A DNA stretch of 50,584 bases from Massilia glaciei (GCF_003011895.2 NZ_PXWF02000233.1:1-50584); one strand, 5' to 3'. Shown: positions 1-7,816, numbered from the stretch's first letter. Translations and numbers: made by a program. The notes: generated by a model not told the origin, from the letters alone.

Positions 1-27
1 CGACTTTTGGTGCGACAGCCCTGGCCA

Positions 28-171
28 GTACACCACGTGTACCTACGTCGATGAAAAATGCTGATTTAGGTACACCACGTGTACTAGGCGCATGATCAAA
101 GAGAGCCTTTAGGTACGCCACGCGTACTTAAACGGCTTGTTTTCGGCTTCCGACTAGTACGCCTCGTGTAC
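28..171. repeat. Four-copy palindrome array (GTACRC-CNC-GYGTAC)
   Basis: Four 15-bp inverted repeats lie at 28-42, 70-84, 113-127 and 157-171, with starts 42, 43 and 44 bp apart, or about four helical turns. Copies 1 and 2 read GTACACCACGTGTAC. In copy 3 both arms change together (GTACGC..GCGTAC). Copy 4 has one arm mismatch. Flanking bases often extend the symmetry (TAG before, CTA or TWA after). The spacing and the paired arm change fit a set of operators or iterons for a dimeric DNA-binding protein. The array ends 78 bp before the next gene. The binding protein is not identifiable here. Confidence 0.85.
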
Positions 172-249
172 ACCTCTATAGATTTACCATCTCCATACCG
201 CAACGCGGGCATGATTACATAACCGACAGTGACCTAAAACGAGGATCCA

Positions 250-795
250 ATGGCAAGCACGACAAATAGCAAGGCCATCGTACCGAAGGCGAGCACGGCG
301 AACGTGCTAACCGTAACAGAGGAGGAAGGAAAGAGCCCGGAGCGCCAAAAGGCAGAACTGGGCCTGTCCTCCGCCATCGCAAACTCCGTTACATCGTCCA
401 ATTTCGCCAGCGGGTCATTTGGCGTGCTGAAATTGTCCGAAGCCGTTGGGGTGATGAGGGAAAAGATCGCTCGGGTAAAGAGTGGCGACTTGTCTGATTT
501 GGAAGCGACGTTAATCGCGCAGGCGGCAACGCTCGACACTGTGTTCAATGAGCTTGCAAGAAGAGCCGCGCTGAACATGGGCGAACATCTGAGCGCCACC
601 GAAACCTATATGCGGCTGGCGTTAAAGGCGCAGGCGCAATGCAGGTCAACGCTTGAAACTCTGGCCGAAGTGAAGAACCCACGGCAAGCAACGTTCGTCC
701 ATCAGCAGAACATCGCCGGCCAGCAGCAGGTGAACAACGGCGGCGATAACGCGACCAGTACGCGCGCAGGCGCACCCGCGCACGGGAAATCGTGA
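250..795 (+). CDS. Conserved hypothetical protein, QQVNNG-type
   Basis: This is a 181-residue hydrophilic protein with no signal peptide or membrane segment. The start ATG follows a GAGGA ribosome-binding site (241-245). The N-terminal third is rich in Ser, Ala and Thr. The middle (about residues 60-140) is predicted helical. The C-terminal part contains NIAGQQQVNNG. I recall this C-terminal signature and the pairing with a small downstream TPERR protein from other proteobacterial genomes, where the proteins are unnamed, but I cannot check it here. The gene lies directly behind the palindrome array, whose binding protein may control it. Function unknown. Confidence 0.75.
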   Translation: MASTTNSKAIVPKASTANVLTVTEEEGKSPERQKAELGLSSAIANSVTSSNFASGSFGVLKLSEAVGVMREKIARVKSGDLSDLEATLIAQAATLDTVFNELARRAALNMGEHLSATETYMRLALKAQAQCRSTLETLAEVKNPRQATFVHQQNIAGQQQVNNGGDNATSTRAGAPAHGKS

Positions 796-826
796 ATCAA
801 TCGAAACGAACTATTGGAGGCGCAGC

Positions 827-1051
827 ATGGCGAACGGATGGACACCGGAGCGACGGGCACGGCAAGCGGCACTAATCCGAACCTGGAGGCCCTGGGAGTG
901 CTCTACAGGGCCTAGCACGGCGGCAGGCAAGGCGCGCAGCAGTTCCAATGCCGACAAGCCGGAATCGTTCAACAGGCGAACGCGGGAGTTGAAAAGAGAG
1001 GTTGCCGCGCTTATGGCTCAGGCGACGGAAATCAGTAATTTTTTAAAGTGA
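827..1051 (+). CDS. Small conserved hypothetical protein, TPERRARQ-type
   Basis: This is a 74-residue, strongly basic protein starting MANGWTPERRARQAAL and containing WRPWECSTGP and GKARSS. It begins 31 bp after the previous gene, with a GGAGG site at 815-819 in front of the ATG. The N-terminal sequence WTPERRxxQxxLIxxWxPWexSTGPxTxxGKAxSS belongs, as I recall, to a widespread unnamed family that often follows QQVNNG-type genes, so the two probably form a bicistronic unit. The C-terminal half looks helical. The basic charge would suit nucleic-acid binding, but no recognised domain is visible. Confidence 0.65.
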   Translation: MANGWTPERRARQAALIRTWRPWECSTGPSTAAGKARSSSNADKPESFNRRTRELKREVAALMAQATEISNFLK

Positions 1052-1234
1052 ACTATGAGGCTCCTGGGGCAATATTCCGTCGGGCCATTTCGGATGAGTC
1101 GGCAGACGTATCTAACCTCCTAGCCGAATAGCTGCCCCACCGGTAGACGCTTGCTACCGTCGAGTACAATTGACAGCAATCGGCCATTAGCGGGCCTTCA
1201 TTTTCTGGGGCTCCGGATTACCACACAGTATGCG

Positions 1235-1444
1235 CTACGTAGGCACGCCTACGATCACACTCGAAGCCTTGAAAATAGCCGTACTCTCAGCACCCACTGC
1301 CAGGCAAAGATGCTTGGCACTTTCTTTGGTGATGATGGCGGCAATCGAGCCGCCTCCGCTAAGGTCAATGACAACTTCGGTATTGACCGCGCCTGGCTGA
1401 ATGCGCGCTACCGCATCGGGGTGATTAACAAGGCGCGCGTGCAA
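1235..1444 (-). CDS. Single Mop/TOBE domain protein (molybdate-binding type)
   Basis: The 69-residue product is almost entirely one Mop (TOBE) domain. IQPGAVNTEVVIDL, then IAAIITKESAKHLCLAVG, then AIFKASSVIVGV follow the domain's usual order, as in molybdate-binding proteins and the C-terminal halves of ModE and ModC. Mop domains bind molybdate or tungstate as oligomers. The only usable start is TTG at 1444, 7 bases after the stop of the membrane-protein gene upstream on the same strand, and there is no clear ribosome-binding site. It could be a real stand-alone molbindin or the surviving tail of a ModE-like regulator. No mod transport or Mo-cofactor gene is nearby. Confidence 0.6.
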   Translation of the reverse strand: MHARLVNHPDAVARIQPGAVNTEVVIDLSGGGSIAAIITKESAKHLCLAVGAESTAIFKASSVIVGVPT

Positions 1445-1451
1445 AGTAGCG

Positions 1452-2642
1452 TTAGCGCTTCAGAAGGTCGGTCAGCTTGTCTGTTCGATCAGATTGGGTC
1501 TTGACGAAGCTGGCCTGCGCTTCCGTCTCGCGCTGGCTCGCTGCCACCATCTCATTCATCAACTGGCGATATTGGGTTAAATTCGCTTCGTCATGGAACA
1601 AAAGGTTAACCGGCGGCCCTTTATCGACGACGTAGCGGCCTGGGATAGAGTCCATTAGATCGAGAATGGCCGTGATCGTGCCGCTGGTATCCTTCCCTGA
1701 ACTGACGAGTGCGTCGACGTAGGCACTGAGCTGGGCCGAGGACTCTTCGAACCCCTTCAAAGCAGACCCCGCCATGGCAGCAGGCATCTGCGACTGCGCC
1801 GCCTGAATGCCGAGCTTGCCACGGGCGGTAGCTGCATCCAACTGGCTCTTGTATTCGCCGGTGGACTGCTGCCACACGCTCAGCATTGCGCGGGTTTGGG
1901 CACGGATGCTTGGTGACGCCAGTGACGTTGGCGTGAGCATCGTTTCGACCTGGAGGCCGGAGACTACTTTGGTGAAGGCGGCGGTAATCGTGATTAGTTC
2001 TCGGCTGTAGGCGGCCTGCGCCAGCATTAGTGGCTCCAACATCCCAACCTGAGCATCTTTGACCTCTTGGTCGCTAACCTTTCCGCCGGACTGGAGTTTG
2101 CTCATTAGCGGGGCCGCCCGCGCCAGCGAAACTAACGCCTGGCGTTCTTCGCTGATCGAGGCATACGTCTTGTAGTTGACCCCGCCCACCACAAAGAGTG
2201 CTGCCAGGACGGCTGCGAATCCTGGAGGCATCCGGGAAGGAAGGCGGAACACCGCGTATGCGAAGAGGCCGTACACCAGCCACTCGCCGAACCAGTACCC
2301 GACTGCGTTTCCTCCGGCATCATTGTCCGCAGCCTGAAACTGGCTTGTGGCGGCGAACAAACCGATTACCAGCACTGCTACGACAGCGATGAAAGTTCGA
2401 ATCCGATGACTGCGTTTCGTTTTCGCTTCCAGGGCCGTCGCTTCGGGCATCGCAGGTTTTGTCGGGCGTTGGGCACGCCAGCCCGCAACAGTCCAAACGA
2501 TACCCCAGAGGACCACGAGCGGAAGGATACCAAACCCGAGGACTTGGCCTACGCGGTGGTCGTCGTCAGAGACTAAGAGGGCAAGACAGAGCCAAACGGC
2601 TGACACAACCAGCCCAACTCGAGTTTTCCATCCGAATCTCAT
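1452..2642 (-). CDS. Membrane protein of unknown function with large soluble C-terminal domain
   Basis: The 396-residue protein starts MRFGWKTRVGLVVSAVWLC, with a GAGGAA ribosome-binding site just upstream. About five hydrophobic segments lie in the first 160 residues (near 8-26, 33-52, 78-97, 112-130 and 138-155). The remaining 230 residues are soluble and helical, with a Lys/Asp-rich C-terminus ending DKLTDLLKR. No catalytic motif is seen. A 25-codon ORF precedes it by 10 bases and may be translationally coupled. Base composition is lower in GC than in the genes after 4690, as expected if it belongs to the proposed island. I do not recognise the family. Confidence 0.7.
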   Translation of the reverse strand: MRFGWKTRVGLVVSAVWLCLALLVSDDDHRVGQVLGFGILPLVVLWGIVWTVAGWRAQRPTKPAMPEATALEAKTKRSHRIRTFIAVVAVLVIGLFAATSQFQAADNDAGGNAVGYWFGEWLVYGLFAYAVFRLPSRMPPGFAAVLAALFVVGGVNYKTYASISEERQALVSLARAAPLMSKLQSGGKVSDQEVKDAQVGMLEPLMLAQAAYSRELITITAAFTKVVSGLQVETMLTPTSLASPSIRAQTRAMLSVWQQSTGEYKSQLDAATARGKLGIQAAQSQMPAAMAGSALKGFEESSAQLSAYVDALVSSGKDTSGTITAILDLMDSIPGRYVVDKGPPVNLLFHDEANLTQYRQLMNEMVAASQRETEAQASFVKTQSDRTDKLTDLLKR

Positions 2643-2652
2643 TGCGTTCCTC

Positions 2653-2730
2653 TCAGAAGCTCATTGCGAAGTACTTGTCATTCTTGATTTTGCGCGCGGC
2701 AGACAGACCAGCGTTGGCGGAAGTGCTCAT
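2653..2730 (-). CDS. 25-residue small ORF ahead of the membrane-protein gene
   Basis: On the minus strand an ATG at 2730 follows AAGGAA with good spacing. It opens 25 codons, MSTSANAGLSAARKIKNDKY followed by FAMSF, then a stop. Ten bases later the 396-residue membrane protein begins with its own ribosome-binding site. The size and position fit a small protein or a translated leader. The segment AARKIKNDKYF faintly resembles the start of EcoRI-type adenine methyltransferases (K-x-DEFYTQ), but nothing else of such a gene follows. Translation is not proven. Confidence 0.4.
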   Translation of the reverse strand: MSTSANAGLSAARKIKNDKYFAMSF

Positions 2731-3155
2731 GGTTTTCCTTATATTCATGCAAACCATTTCCGCGTTATTCTGACAGTATTTCCGATGAGCCACAAATAAA
2801 ATGGTCGGGAGTGACCGTTCAGTGGATCAAGAAACTTCATTTCCGTGTCGCTGGAGCCTTGAGAAGCGAGGGGCAGGATTGGGGCGTCAGCTGCCGAGCC
2901 GCCCGACCCAACGTGCCGTCGAGTACAATCGGCAGGGATCGGCAGAGATCGGCCAGATGCTGACGGCCGCGATGGCCGCGATGTCTAAGCGTAGTTGGGC
3001 TAGTACCTTGCTGCTCAACGACGGGGAGTGGCAGTTTGCGCGGGTGCTCAGTTTTGATCATGGCCCGGCGAAAAAAACGGGACCCAAAATGCTCTAAGCG
3101 TCCAGTGGCGGCAGGGCGTTGAGCAAGCGTCGAGGTATGGGATGGTCAGGGATGC
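2731..3155. other. Gene-poor stretch inside the proposed island
   Basis: I see no supportable gene here. A plus-strand ORF at 2801-3097 lacks a ribosome-binding site and domain resemblance. The stretch holds the motif CCGTCGAGTACAAT (2916-2929), which also occurs at 1157-1170, followed in both places by related CGGCAG/ATCGGCCA text. This suggests fragments of a dispersed intergenic repeat. Confidence 0.5.
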
Positions 3156-4220
3156 TCACCAGGTGAATTGAATCGACATGTCATCCTCATTAAACAGGTG
3201 CGCAGTCGTGCCGGTCTGCGCATCGAAAATAAAATAGTTCACCGAGTCCCTAAACACCAAATGCCTTTCATCGAGCCAGCCGCTGATAACCAGCGTGCGG
3301 CCCTCGCAGTGCGTATAGCGCCCTACAGCGACCGGCCGGGCCACGCCTTTATCGCTGGTGACAATCAGCTGGTAGGGATCGGCGCCCCGACTGTTATCGA
3401 AGTGGGCGTGGAGTGTGTGGCCCGCATTCCATGCCGATTGCCCGCCCAGGCTAGAGGGCAGAACGAGATCCTCGTATGCGGGAATGACGCGCGCCCCGCG
3501 CAAGAATTCGTGACGTATCGCGGACCGGTTGTATCGGCCCGCTAGCTTCTCCAGCCGCCCGGTCGCGATACGATAGGAAAAATAGTCGAAGCCTTCCTTG
3601 GTCGCCATGTTGCGCATCAGGATCAGCAGTGATTTCCCGTCGTGCGACCAGCCCGCCGATACGTATGCGGTCCTGTTTACACGCAGGGGCGGGAACGGGA
3701 CGGCGATCAGACGCATTGTTGTGGTGTCGAACAGAAAAATGCCAACGCGGCTGGTATCCGTCCAGCGGCTGTCGTGGCTCGCGCTGATTGCGAGATAACG
3801 GCTGTCCGGTGAAAAGCCCGGAATGCCACCACCCCATGCGGGATGTTCGTACACCAGATGATCGTTCTGCTTGTGCCGGTCGTACATCCAGTACTGGGTT
3901 TTCCCGGTCCCCTTGAGCACGCCGTTGTAGCTCAACCAGCGCCCGTCCCTGGAAGGCAGAAGGGTCGGCGTCATGTAAAAGCGGTGATCGGACAAGAGCG
4001 TTCTCTCTCCCGACCCCAGTTTCATCTTCACCAAGCGCCCGGAAAATTCCATCACATACAACGGCACGTCGCTGCGCATCGATGCCAGCGAAACCTTGTT
4101 CGAATTGGCCGCAGAAGATCGGCCGCACCCAGCAGATCCTCCAATCGAGGCAATACTCGCATGGGCGGCGGTCAGAGCGAACACTACAAGGGTCAGCCGG
4201 GCTGTCAAAGTGCGATGCAT
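3156..4220 (-). CDS. Secreted TolB-like beta-propeller protein
   Basis: The 354-residue protein starts MHRTLTARLTLVVFALTAAHA, a signal peptide with likely cleavage after AHA. The mature part shows propeller-like blades in which a hydrophobic strand is followed by SPD or SRDG and W: LPSRDGRWLSYN, FSPDSRYLAIS, WSHDGKSLLIL. This pattern is typical of TolB/WD40-like (PD40) periplasmic propellers that read out strings of similar small strands. It stands alone, without tolQRA/pal neighbours, so a Tol role is not implied. The ATG has a weak GAG as its only possible ribosome-binding site. It may be an accessory binding protein of the island. Confidence 0.7.
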   Translation of the reverse strand: MHRTLTARLTLVVFALTAAHASIASIGGSAGCGRSSAANSNKVSLASMRSDVPLYVMEFSGRLVKMKLGSGERTLLSDHRFYMTPTLLPSRDGRWLSYNGVLKGTGKTQYWMYDRHKQNDHLVYEHPAWGGGIPGFSPDSRYLAISASHDSRWTDTSRVGIFLFDTTTMRLIAVPFPPLRVNRTAYVSAGWSHDGKSLLILMRNMATKEGFDYFSYRIATGRLEKLAGRYNRSAIRHEFLRGARVIPAYEDLVLPSSLGGQSAWNAGHTLHAHFDNSRGADPYQLIVTSDKGVARPVAVGRYTHCEGRTLVISGWLDERHLVFRDSVNYFIFDAQTGTTAHLFNEDDMSIQFTW

Positions 4221-4457
4221 GATCTCGGAAGAGGTTGTTGGTCCAAGGTGCGACTCTACACTAGTCCGTCCCCGGTATCAGAGCATCAAAATAATGCTCA
4301 ACAGGACCGCCTACGTCCTCCGCGCAAAGGTCGGCTTCGGGGCGTTAGCCGCCGATCATCGGGACACGATCAGCCAGATTGAGTCAGTACGTCGCGCATA
4401 GTAAGCCACCCGCGAGCGCGCCCGACCTTGCCGTGTCGATAGAAAGCCACATTCCAA

Positions 4458-4480
4458 TTTGTTGGTATTTTTGTTGGTAT
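4458..4480. repeat. Tandem TTTGTTGGTAT repeat beside the att site
   Basis: Two copies of TTTGTTGGTAT (4458-4468 and 4470-4480) stand 12 bp apart, about 35 bp from the tRNA-like 3' fragment. Short direct repeats at this distance from an att core are often arm-type sites bound by a tyrosine recombinase, so these may belong to the element's attachment region. No integrase gene is present in the window. Confidence 0.45.
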
Positions 4481-4516
4481 TTCCTCTAGATTCCGAACAT
4501 CCGCATAGGAGAATGT

Positions 4517-4535
4517 GATTCCGGCTCCGGCACCA
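4517..4535 (+). other. Probable attR: 3' fragment of a tRNA-Leu gene
   Basis: GATTCCGGCTCCGGCACCA resembles the end of a tRNA: the 3' side of the T-arm, a 7-base acceptor strand CTCCGGC, discriminator A and CCA. Betaproteobacterial leucine tRNAs with the acceptor GCCGGAG/CTCCGGC fit best. The 5' part of a tRNA is missing upstream and a Rho-independent terminator follows 20 bases later. This is the arrangement left when an element integrates into a tRNA 3' end, which puts the element to the left and native chromosome to the right. Confidence 0.5.
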
Positions 4536-4555
4536 AGCAACCATGTATTGAATTG

Positions 4556-4582
4556 AAAAACCCAGGCCTCTGGGTTTTTTTT
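4556..4582 (+). terminator. Rho-independent terminator after the tRNA fragment
   Basis: The stem CCCAG/CTGGG with a GCCT loop is preceded by AAAAA and followed by TTTTTTTT, so the pairing extends to AAAACCCAG/CTGGGTTTT. It probably terminated the original tRNA transcript. The A-run makes it potentially active in the other direction too. Confidence 0.8.
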
Positions 4583-4689
4583 CGTCGATGCCGTGAACGA
4601 GGCCGGGACCGCCCATCCGGCCACTTTCGCATCGCGACCCGGATGGTGTAGCATTCAGCCCGGCACCGCCGACCATCCAAGGACTAGAA

Positions 4690-5463
4690 TTGAACAACGC
4701 TGCGAACATCACCATCAACGAGGAACTGCGTTCCTTCATCGATCCACTGACCTCCAACGAATACGCCGCGCTCGAACGCAGCCTGCTGGCCGAGGGCTGC
4801 CGCGACGCCCTTGTGCTGTGGGGTGATGTGCTCATCGACGGGCATAACCGCTACGCGATCTGCCAGCGCCACAACATCGCATTCAACACAGTGCAAAACG
4901 CCACCTTCGCCTCGCTCGAGGATGTGATGCTGTGGATGATCGATAACCACCTGGCGCGCCGCAGCGTCTCGGACTACCAGCGCGGCGTGCTCGCGCTGCG
5001 CAAGAAGGACATCGTCGCCGCGCAGCGCGCCGCCGAGCCGCAAGCCGATGCCGCGGACGCGGCGCCGGCGCCGGCGTCGCCGCCATGGAACACGCGCGAG
5101 GACGTCGCCAAGGCGGCCCGCGTCTCGCCCAACACGATCGGCCAGATCGAGCGCATCCAGAAGGCGGCCACGCCGCAACTGGTCGAAGCGGTTCGTTCCG
5201 GCACGATCTCGATCAACGCGGCCGCCAACGTCGCCTCGCTGCCCGAGGCGGTGCAGAACGCCGCCGTCGCGGGCGGGCGCAAGGAGTTGCAGCAGGCGGC
5301 CCGGCAGGTGCGCGAGCAAAAGGCCGCGGCGCGGCCTCCGAAGGAGGCGCCCGCCGATGCCGAATCCGAATTGCGCGCGCAAGTGGCCGCGCTGCGCGAA
5401 AAGGTCGGCAGCCTCACGGCCGAAAACGCCGTCCTCAGGGAACGCCTCGCCGCGCTCGATTGA
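4690..5463 (+). CDS. ParB-like nuclease-domain protein (orphan)
   Basis: The 257-residue protein has an N-terminal ParB/sulfiredoxin-like domain with the hallmark LIDGHNRY (about residues 39-46), a central helix-turn-helix region (EDVAKAARVSPNTIGQIERI, about 138-157) and a C-terminal leucine-zipper-like coiled coil rich in Glu, Ala and Leu. ParB proteins bind centromere-like sites and hydrolyse CTP, but no parA gene adjoins, so a regulatory role is as likely as partition. The start is TTG with a weak site (AAGGA); I see no in-frame ATG upstream. It lies just right of the proposed attR, and an 11-12-bp tandem array begins at its stop codon. Confidence 0.75.
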   Translation: MNNAANITINEELRSFIDPLTSNEYAALERSLLAEGCRDALVLWGDVLIDGHNRYAICQRHNIAFNTVQNATFASLEDVMLWMIDNHLARRSVSDYQRGVLALRKKDIVAAQRAAEPQADAADAAPAPASPPWNTREDVAKAARVSPNTIGQIERIQKAATPQLVEAVRSGTISINAAANVASLPEAVQNAAVAGGRKELQQAARQVREQKAAARPPKEAPADAESELRAQVAALREKVGSLTAENAVLRERLAALD

Positions 5464-5561
5464 GCGCCCGATTGAGCGCCCGATGCAGCGCCGATCGCAG
5501 ATTGAACGCCGAGTAATCGCCGAGTAATCGCCGAACAAACGCCGAACAAACGCCGAACAAA
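5461..5561. repeat. Short tandem array: 12-mers then five 11-mers
   Basis: TGAGCGCCCGAT occurs twice (5461-5472 and 5473-5484), followed by the related GCAGCGCCGAT. From 5507 there are five 11-bp units: CGCCGAGTAAT twice, then CGCCGAACAAA three times, ending at 5561. The period is close to one helical turn. The first unit contains the parB-like stop codon. The array could be a binding cluster for the ParB-like protein or simple slippage products. Confidence 0.8.
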
Positions 5562-5602
5562 CGCAGCACCCGATCCGGCAATCCTCACCAGGAGACCATC
5601 CG

Positions 5603-7816
5603 ATGTTCCAAACCCGCCTCGCCGTTGTGACTTTGCTTGGATGCGCCGCCTTCGGCGCCATGCTCGGCGCCACCGCGGCGCCACAGTCGGCGCTCAAGGC
5701 GCAAACCGCGCAGGAGCACGCGCGCTGGAAAAAATCGGCCTCCGACGTGACCATCCTGCGCGACAAATGGGGCATTCCCCACGTGTTCGGCAAGAGCGAC
5801 GCGGACGCCGTCTTCGGGCTGTTGTACGCGCAGGCCGAGGACGACTTCAACCGGGTCGAGCGCAACTACATCACGGCGCTCGGTCGCATGGCCGAAGTCG
5901 AGGGCGAGTCGGCGCTCTGGAGCGACTTGCGCATGAAGCTGTTCATCAGGCCGGCCGACATGAAGGCCAAGTACGCGGACAGCCCGGCATGGCTCAAGAA
6001 GCTCATGGTGGCGTTTGCGGACGGCCTCAATTTTTACCTGCACACGCATCCCGAAGTCAAACCGAAATTGATCACCCATTTCGAGCCATGGATGGCGCTC
6101 GCTTTCAGCGAGGGCAGCATCGGCGGCGATATCGAAGACATCAACCTGGCGCGGCTCGAGCAGTTTTACGGCAAGGGCGGCAAGCCCGCGCTGGCCGATT
6201 CCGGCTTCAATGCCAACGCCGAGCCGCGCGGCTCGAACGGCTTTGCCATCGCGCCCAAACTGAGCGCGAGCGGCAACGCGCTGTTGCTGATCAATCCGCA
6301 CACCTCGTTCTACTTCCGGCCCGAGGTGCACATGGTCAGCGAGCAGGGTCTCAATGCCTACGGCGCCGTCACCTGGGGCCAGTTTTTCGTGTACCAGGGT
6401 TTCAACGAGCGGGCAGGGTGGATGCACACCTCCGGCGGCGGCGACGTGATCGACGAATACCGCGAGACCGTGGTCGAAAAGGACGGCAGGTATTTCTATA
6501 AATACGGCGGCGGCGAGCGTTTGGTGCGCGCGGAGGCCATCACGCTGCCATTCAAGGGCGCCGGCGGGATGGACAGCAAGACCATCACCGCCTACTTCAC
6601 CCACCACGGTCCGGTGGTGCGCGCCGCCGACGGCAAATGGATCGCGGTCAAGCTGATGGAGGAGCCGCTCAAGGCGCTGATGCAGTCGTATTCGCGCACC
6701 AAGGCCAAAAATTATGCGGCCTTCACCAAGACCATGGAGCTGCGCACCAATTCCTCGAACAATACGGTGTTCGCGGACCGGGACGGCAATATCGCCTACT
6801 TCCACGGTAACTTTGTGCCGCGCCGCGATGTGCGCTTCGACTGGAAGCTGCCGGTCGACGGCAGCGATCCGGCCACCGAATGGAAGGGCCTGCACCGGAT
6901 CGGTGAAACCATCACCCTGTTGAACCCCGCCAGCGGGTATATCCTCAACACAAACAACTGGCCGTTCTCGGCTTCGGGCGCCAGCAGCCCGCGCATTGAA
7001 AGCTATCCGTCGTACATGTGGACGCTGCCCGAAAACCACCGCGGCGTCCACGCGGCGCGGGTGCTCGAAAAGCGCAAGGACTTCACCCTCGAGAGCCTGA
7101 TCGCGAGCGCCTACGACACCGCCTTGCCCGGCTTCGAGCGGCTCATCGCAAACCTCGGCCGCGCCTACGACGGGCTGGCTGCGGACGACCCGCTCAGGGC
7201 CCGGTTGCAGGCCCAGGTGGCGGCCTTGCGCGGCTGGGACACGCGCTACTCGGTCGAGTCGGTGCCGACCTCGCTGGCCATCTACTGGGGCCAGGACATG
7301 GTGGCGCGCGCCGCCGCCGCGGCCGGCGCCATGAGGGTGCCGGTGCACGACTACATCGGCGCCAACGTGGCGCCGCGCGAGCAACTCGAGGCGCTGGCGC
7401 GCGCCAGCGCCAAGCTCGAGGCCGACTTTGGCAGCTGGCAGACACCGTGGGGCCAGATCAACCGGTTCCAGCGCGTCAGCGGCGATGTGCGCCAGCAGTA
7501 CGACGACAGCAAGCCGAGCTATCCGGTGGCGTTCCCTTCGGCGGCCTGGGGCGCGCTGGCGTCGTTCGGCATGACGGCCAAACAAACCACCAAGCGCCTC
7601 TACGGCGACCGCGGCAACAGCTTCGTGGCGGCGGTCGAGTTCGGCCCGCGCGTCCGCGCCAAGAGCATCCTCGCGGGCGGGCAGAGCGGCGATCCGGCCT
7701 CGCCCCATTTCAACGACCAGGCCGAGATGTACAGCAAGGGCGAATTCAAGGACGTGCTGTTTTACAAGGCCGATATCGAGCGCCACCTGGCGCGGAAATA
7801 CCACCCTGGCCAGTAG
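5603..7816 (+). CDS. Penicillin acylase family (N-terminal nucleophile) amidohydrolase
   Basis: The 737-residue secreted enzyme starts with a signal peptide (residues 1-26, ending ATAA) after an AGGAGA ribosome-binding site. The order is that of the penicillin/acyl-homoserine-lactone/aculeacin acylase family: alpha chain with ILRDKWGIPHVFG, a spacer, then the autocatalytic cleavage site EPRGSNGFAIA with Ser211 as the likely new N-terminal nucleophile. The beta chain carries SSNNTVFADRDGNIAYFH, which holds the conserved Asn of the oxyanion hole. Such enzymes cleave side-chain amides, including acyl-homoserine lactones and cyclic lipopeptides; the substrate cannot be read from sequence. It appears to be a single-gene unit. 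The length is typical of the family. Confidence 0.9.
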   Translation: MFQTRLAVVTLLGCAAFGAMLGATAAPQSALKAQTAQEHARWKKSASDVTILRDKWGIPHVFGKSDADAVFGLLYAQAEDDFNRVERNYITALGRMAEVEGESALWSDLRMKLFIRPADMKAKYADSPAWLKKLMVAFADGLNFYLHTHPEVKPKLITHFEPWMALAFSEGSIGGDIEDINLARLEQFYGKGGKPALADSGFNANAEPRGSNGFAIAPKLSASGNALLLINPHTSFYFRPEVHMVSEQGLNAYGAVTWGQFFVYQGFNERAGWMHTSGGGDVIDEYRETVVEKDGRYFYKYGGGERLVRAEAITLPFKGAGGMDSKTITAYFTHHGPVVRAADGKWIAVKLMEEPLKALMQSYSRTKAKNYAAFTKTMELRTNSSNNTVFADRDGNIAYFHGNFVPRRDVRFDWKLPVDGSDPATEWKGLHRIGETITLLNPASGYILNTNNWPFSASGASSPRIESYPSYMWTLPENHRGVHAARVLEKRKDFTLESLIASAYDTALPGFERLIANLGRAYDGLAADDPLRARLQAQVAALRGWDTRYSVESVPTSLAIYWGQDMVARAAAAAGAMRVPVHDYIGANVAPREQLEALARASAKLEADFGSWQTPWGQINRFQRVSGDVRQQYDDSKPSYPVAFPSAAWGALASFGMTAKQTTKRLYGDRGNSFVAAVEFGPRVRAKSILAGGQSGDPASPHFNDQAEMYSKGEFKDVLFYKADIERHLARKYHPGQ

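Noticed and set aside
1151-1504. Plus-strand ORF opposite the Mop-domain gene
   Set aside because: It is the antisense shadow of a recognisable Mop domain and has no ribosome-binding site.
2801-3097. 98-codon plus-strand ORF
   Set aside because: It has no ribosome-binding site, contains the dispersed CCGTCGAGTACAAT repeat and shows no domain resemblance.
4450-4536. A complete tRNA gene ending in CCA at 4535
   Set aside because: Only the last 19 bases fit. No anticodon arm, D-arm or matching 5' acceptor GCCGGAG is found upstream, so it is called a 3' fragment.
4356-4835. Minus-strand ORFs across the att region, including IPTKIPTN translations
   Set aside because: The Ile-Pro-Thr-Lys repeat is just the translation of the tandem TTTGTTGGTAT repeats. 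No ribosome-binding site or domain is present.
28-5561. CRISPR array, considered for the repeats at 28-171 and 5461-5561
   Set aside because: The repeats are too short (15 and 11-12 bp), the second set has no spacers, and there are no cas genes.
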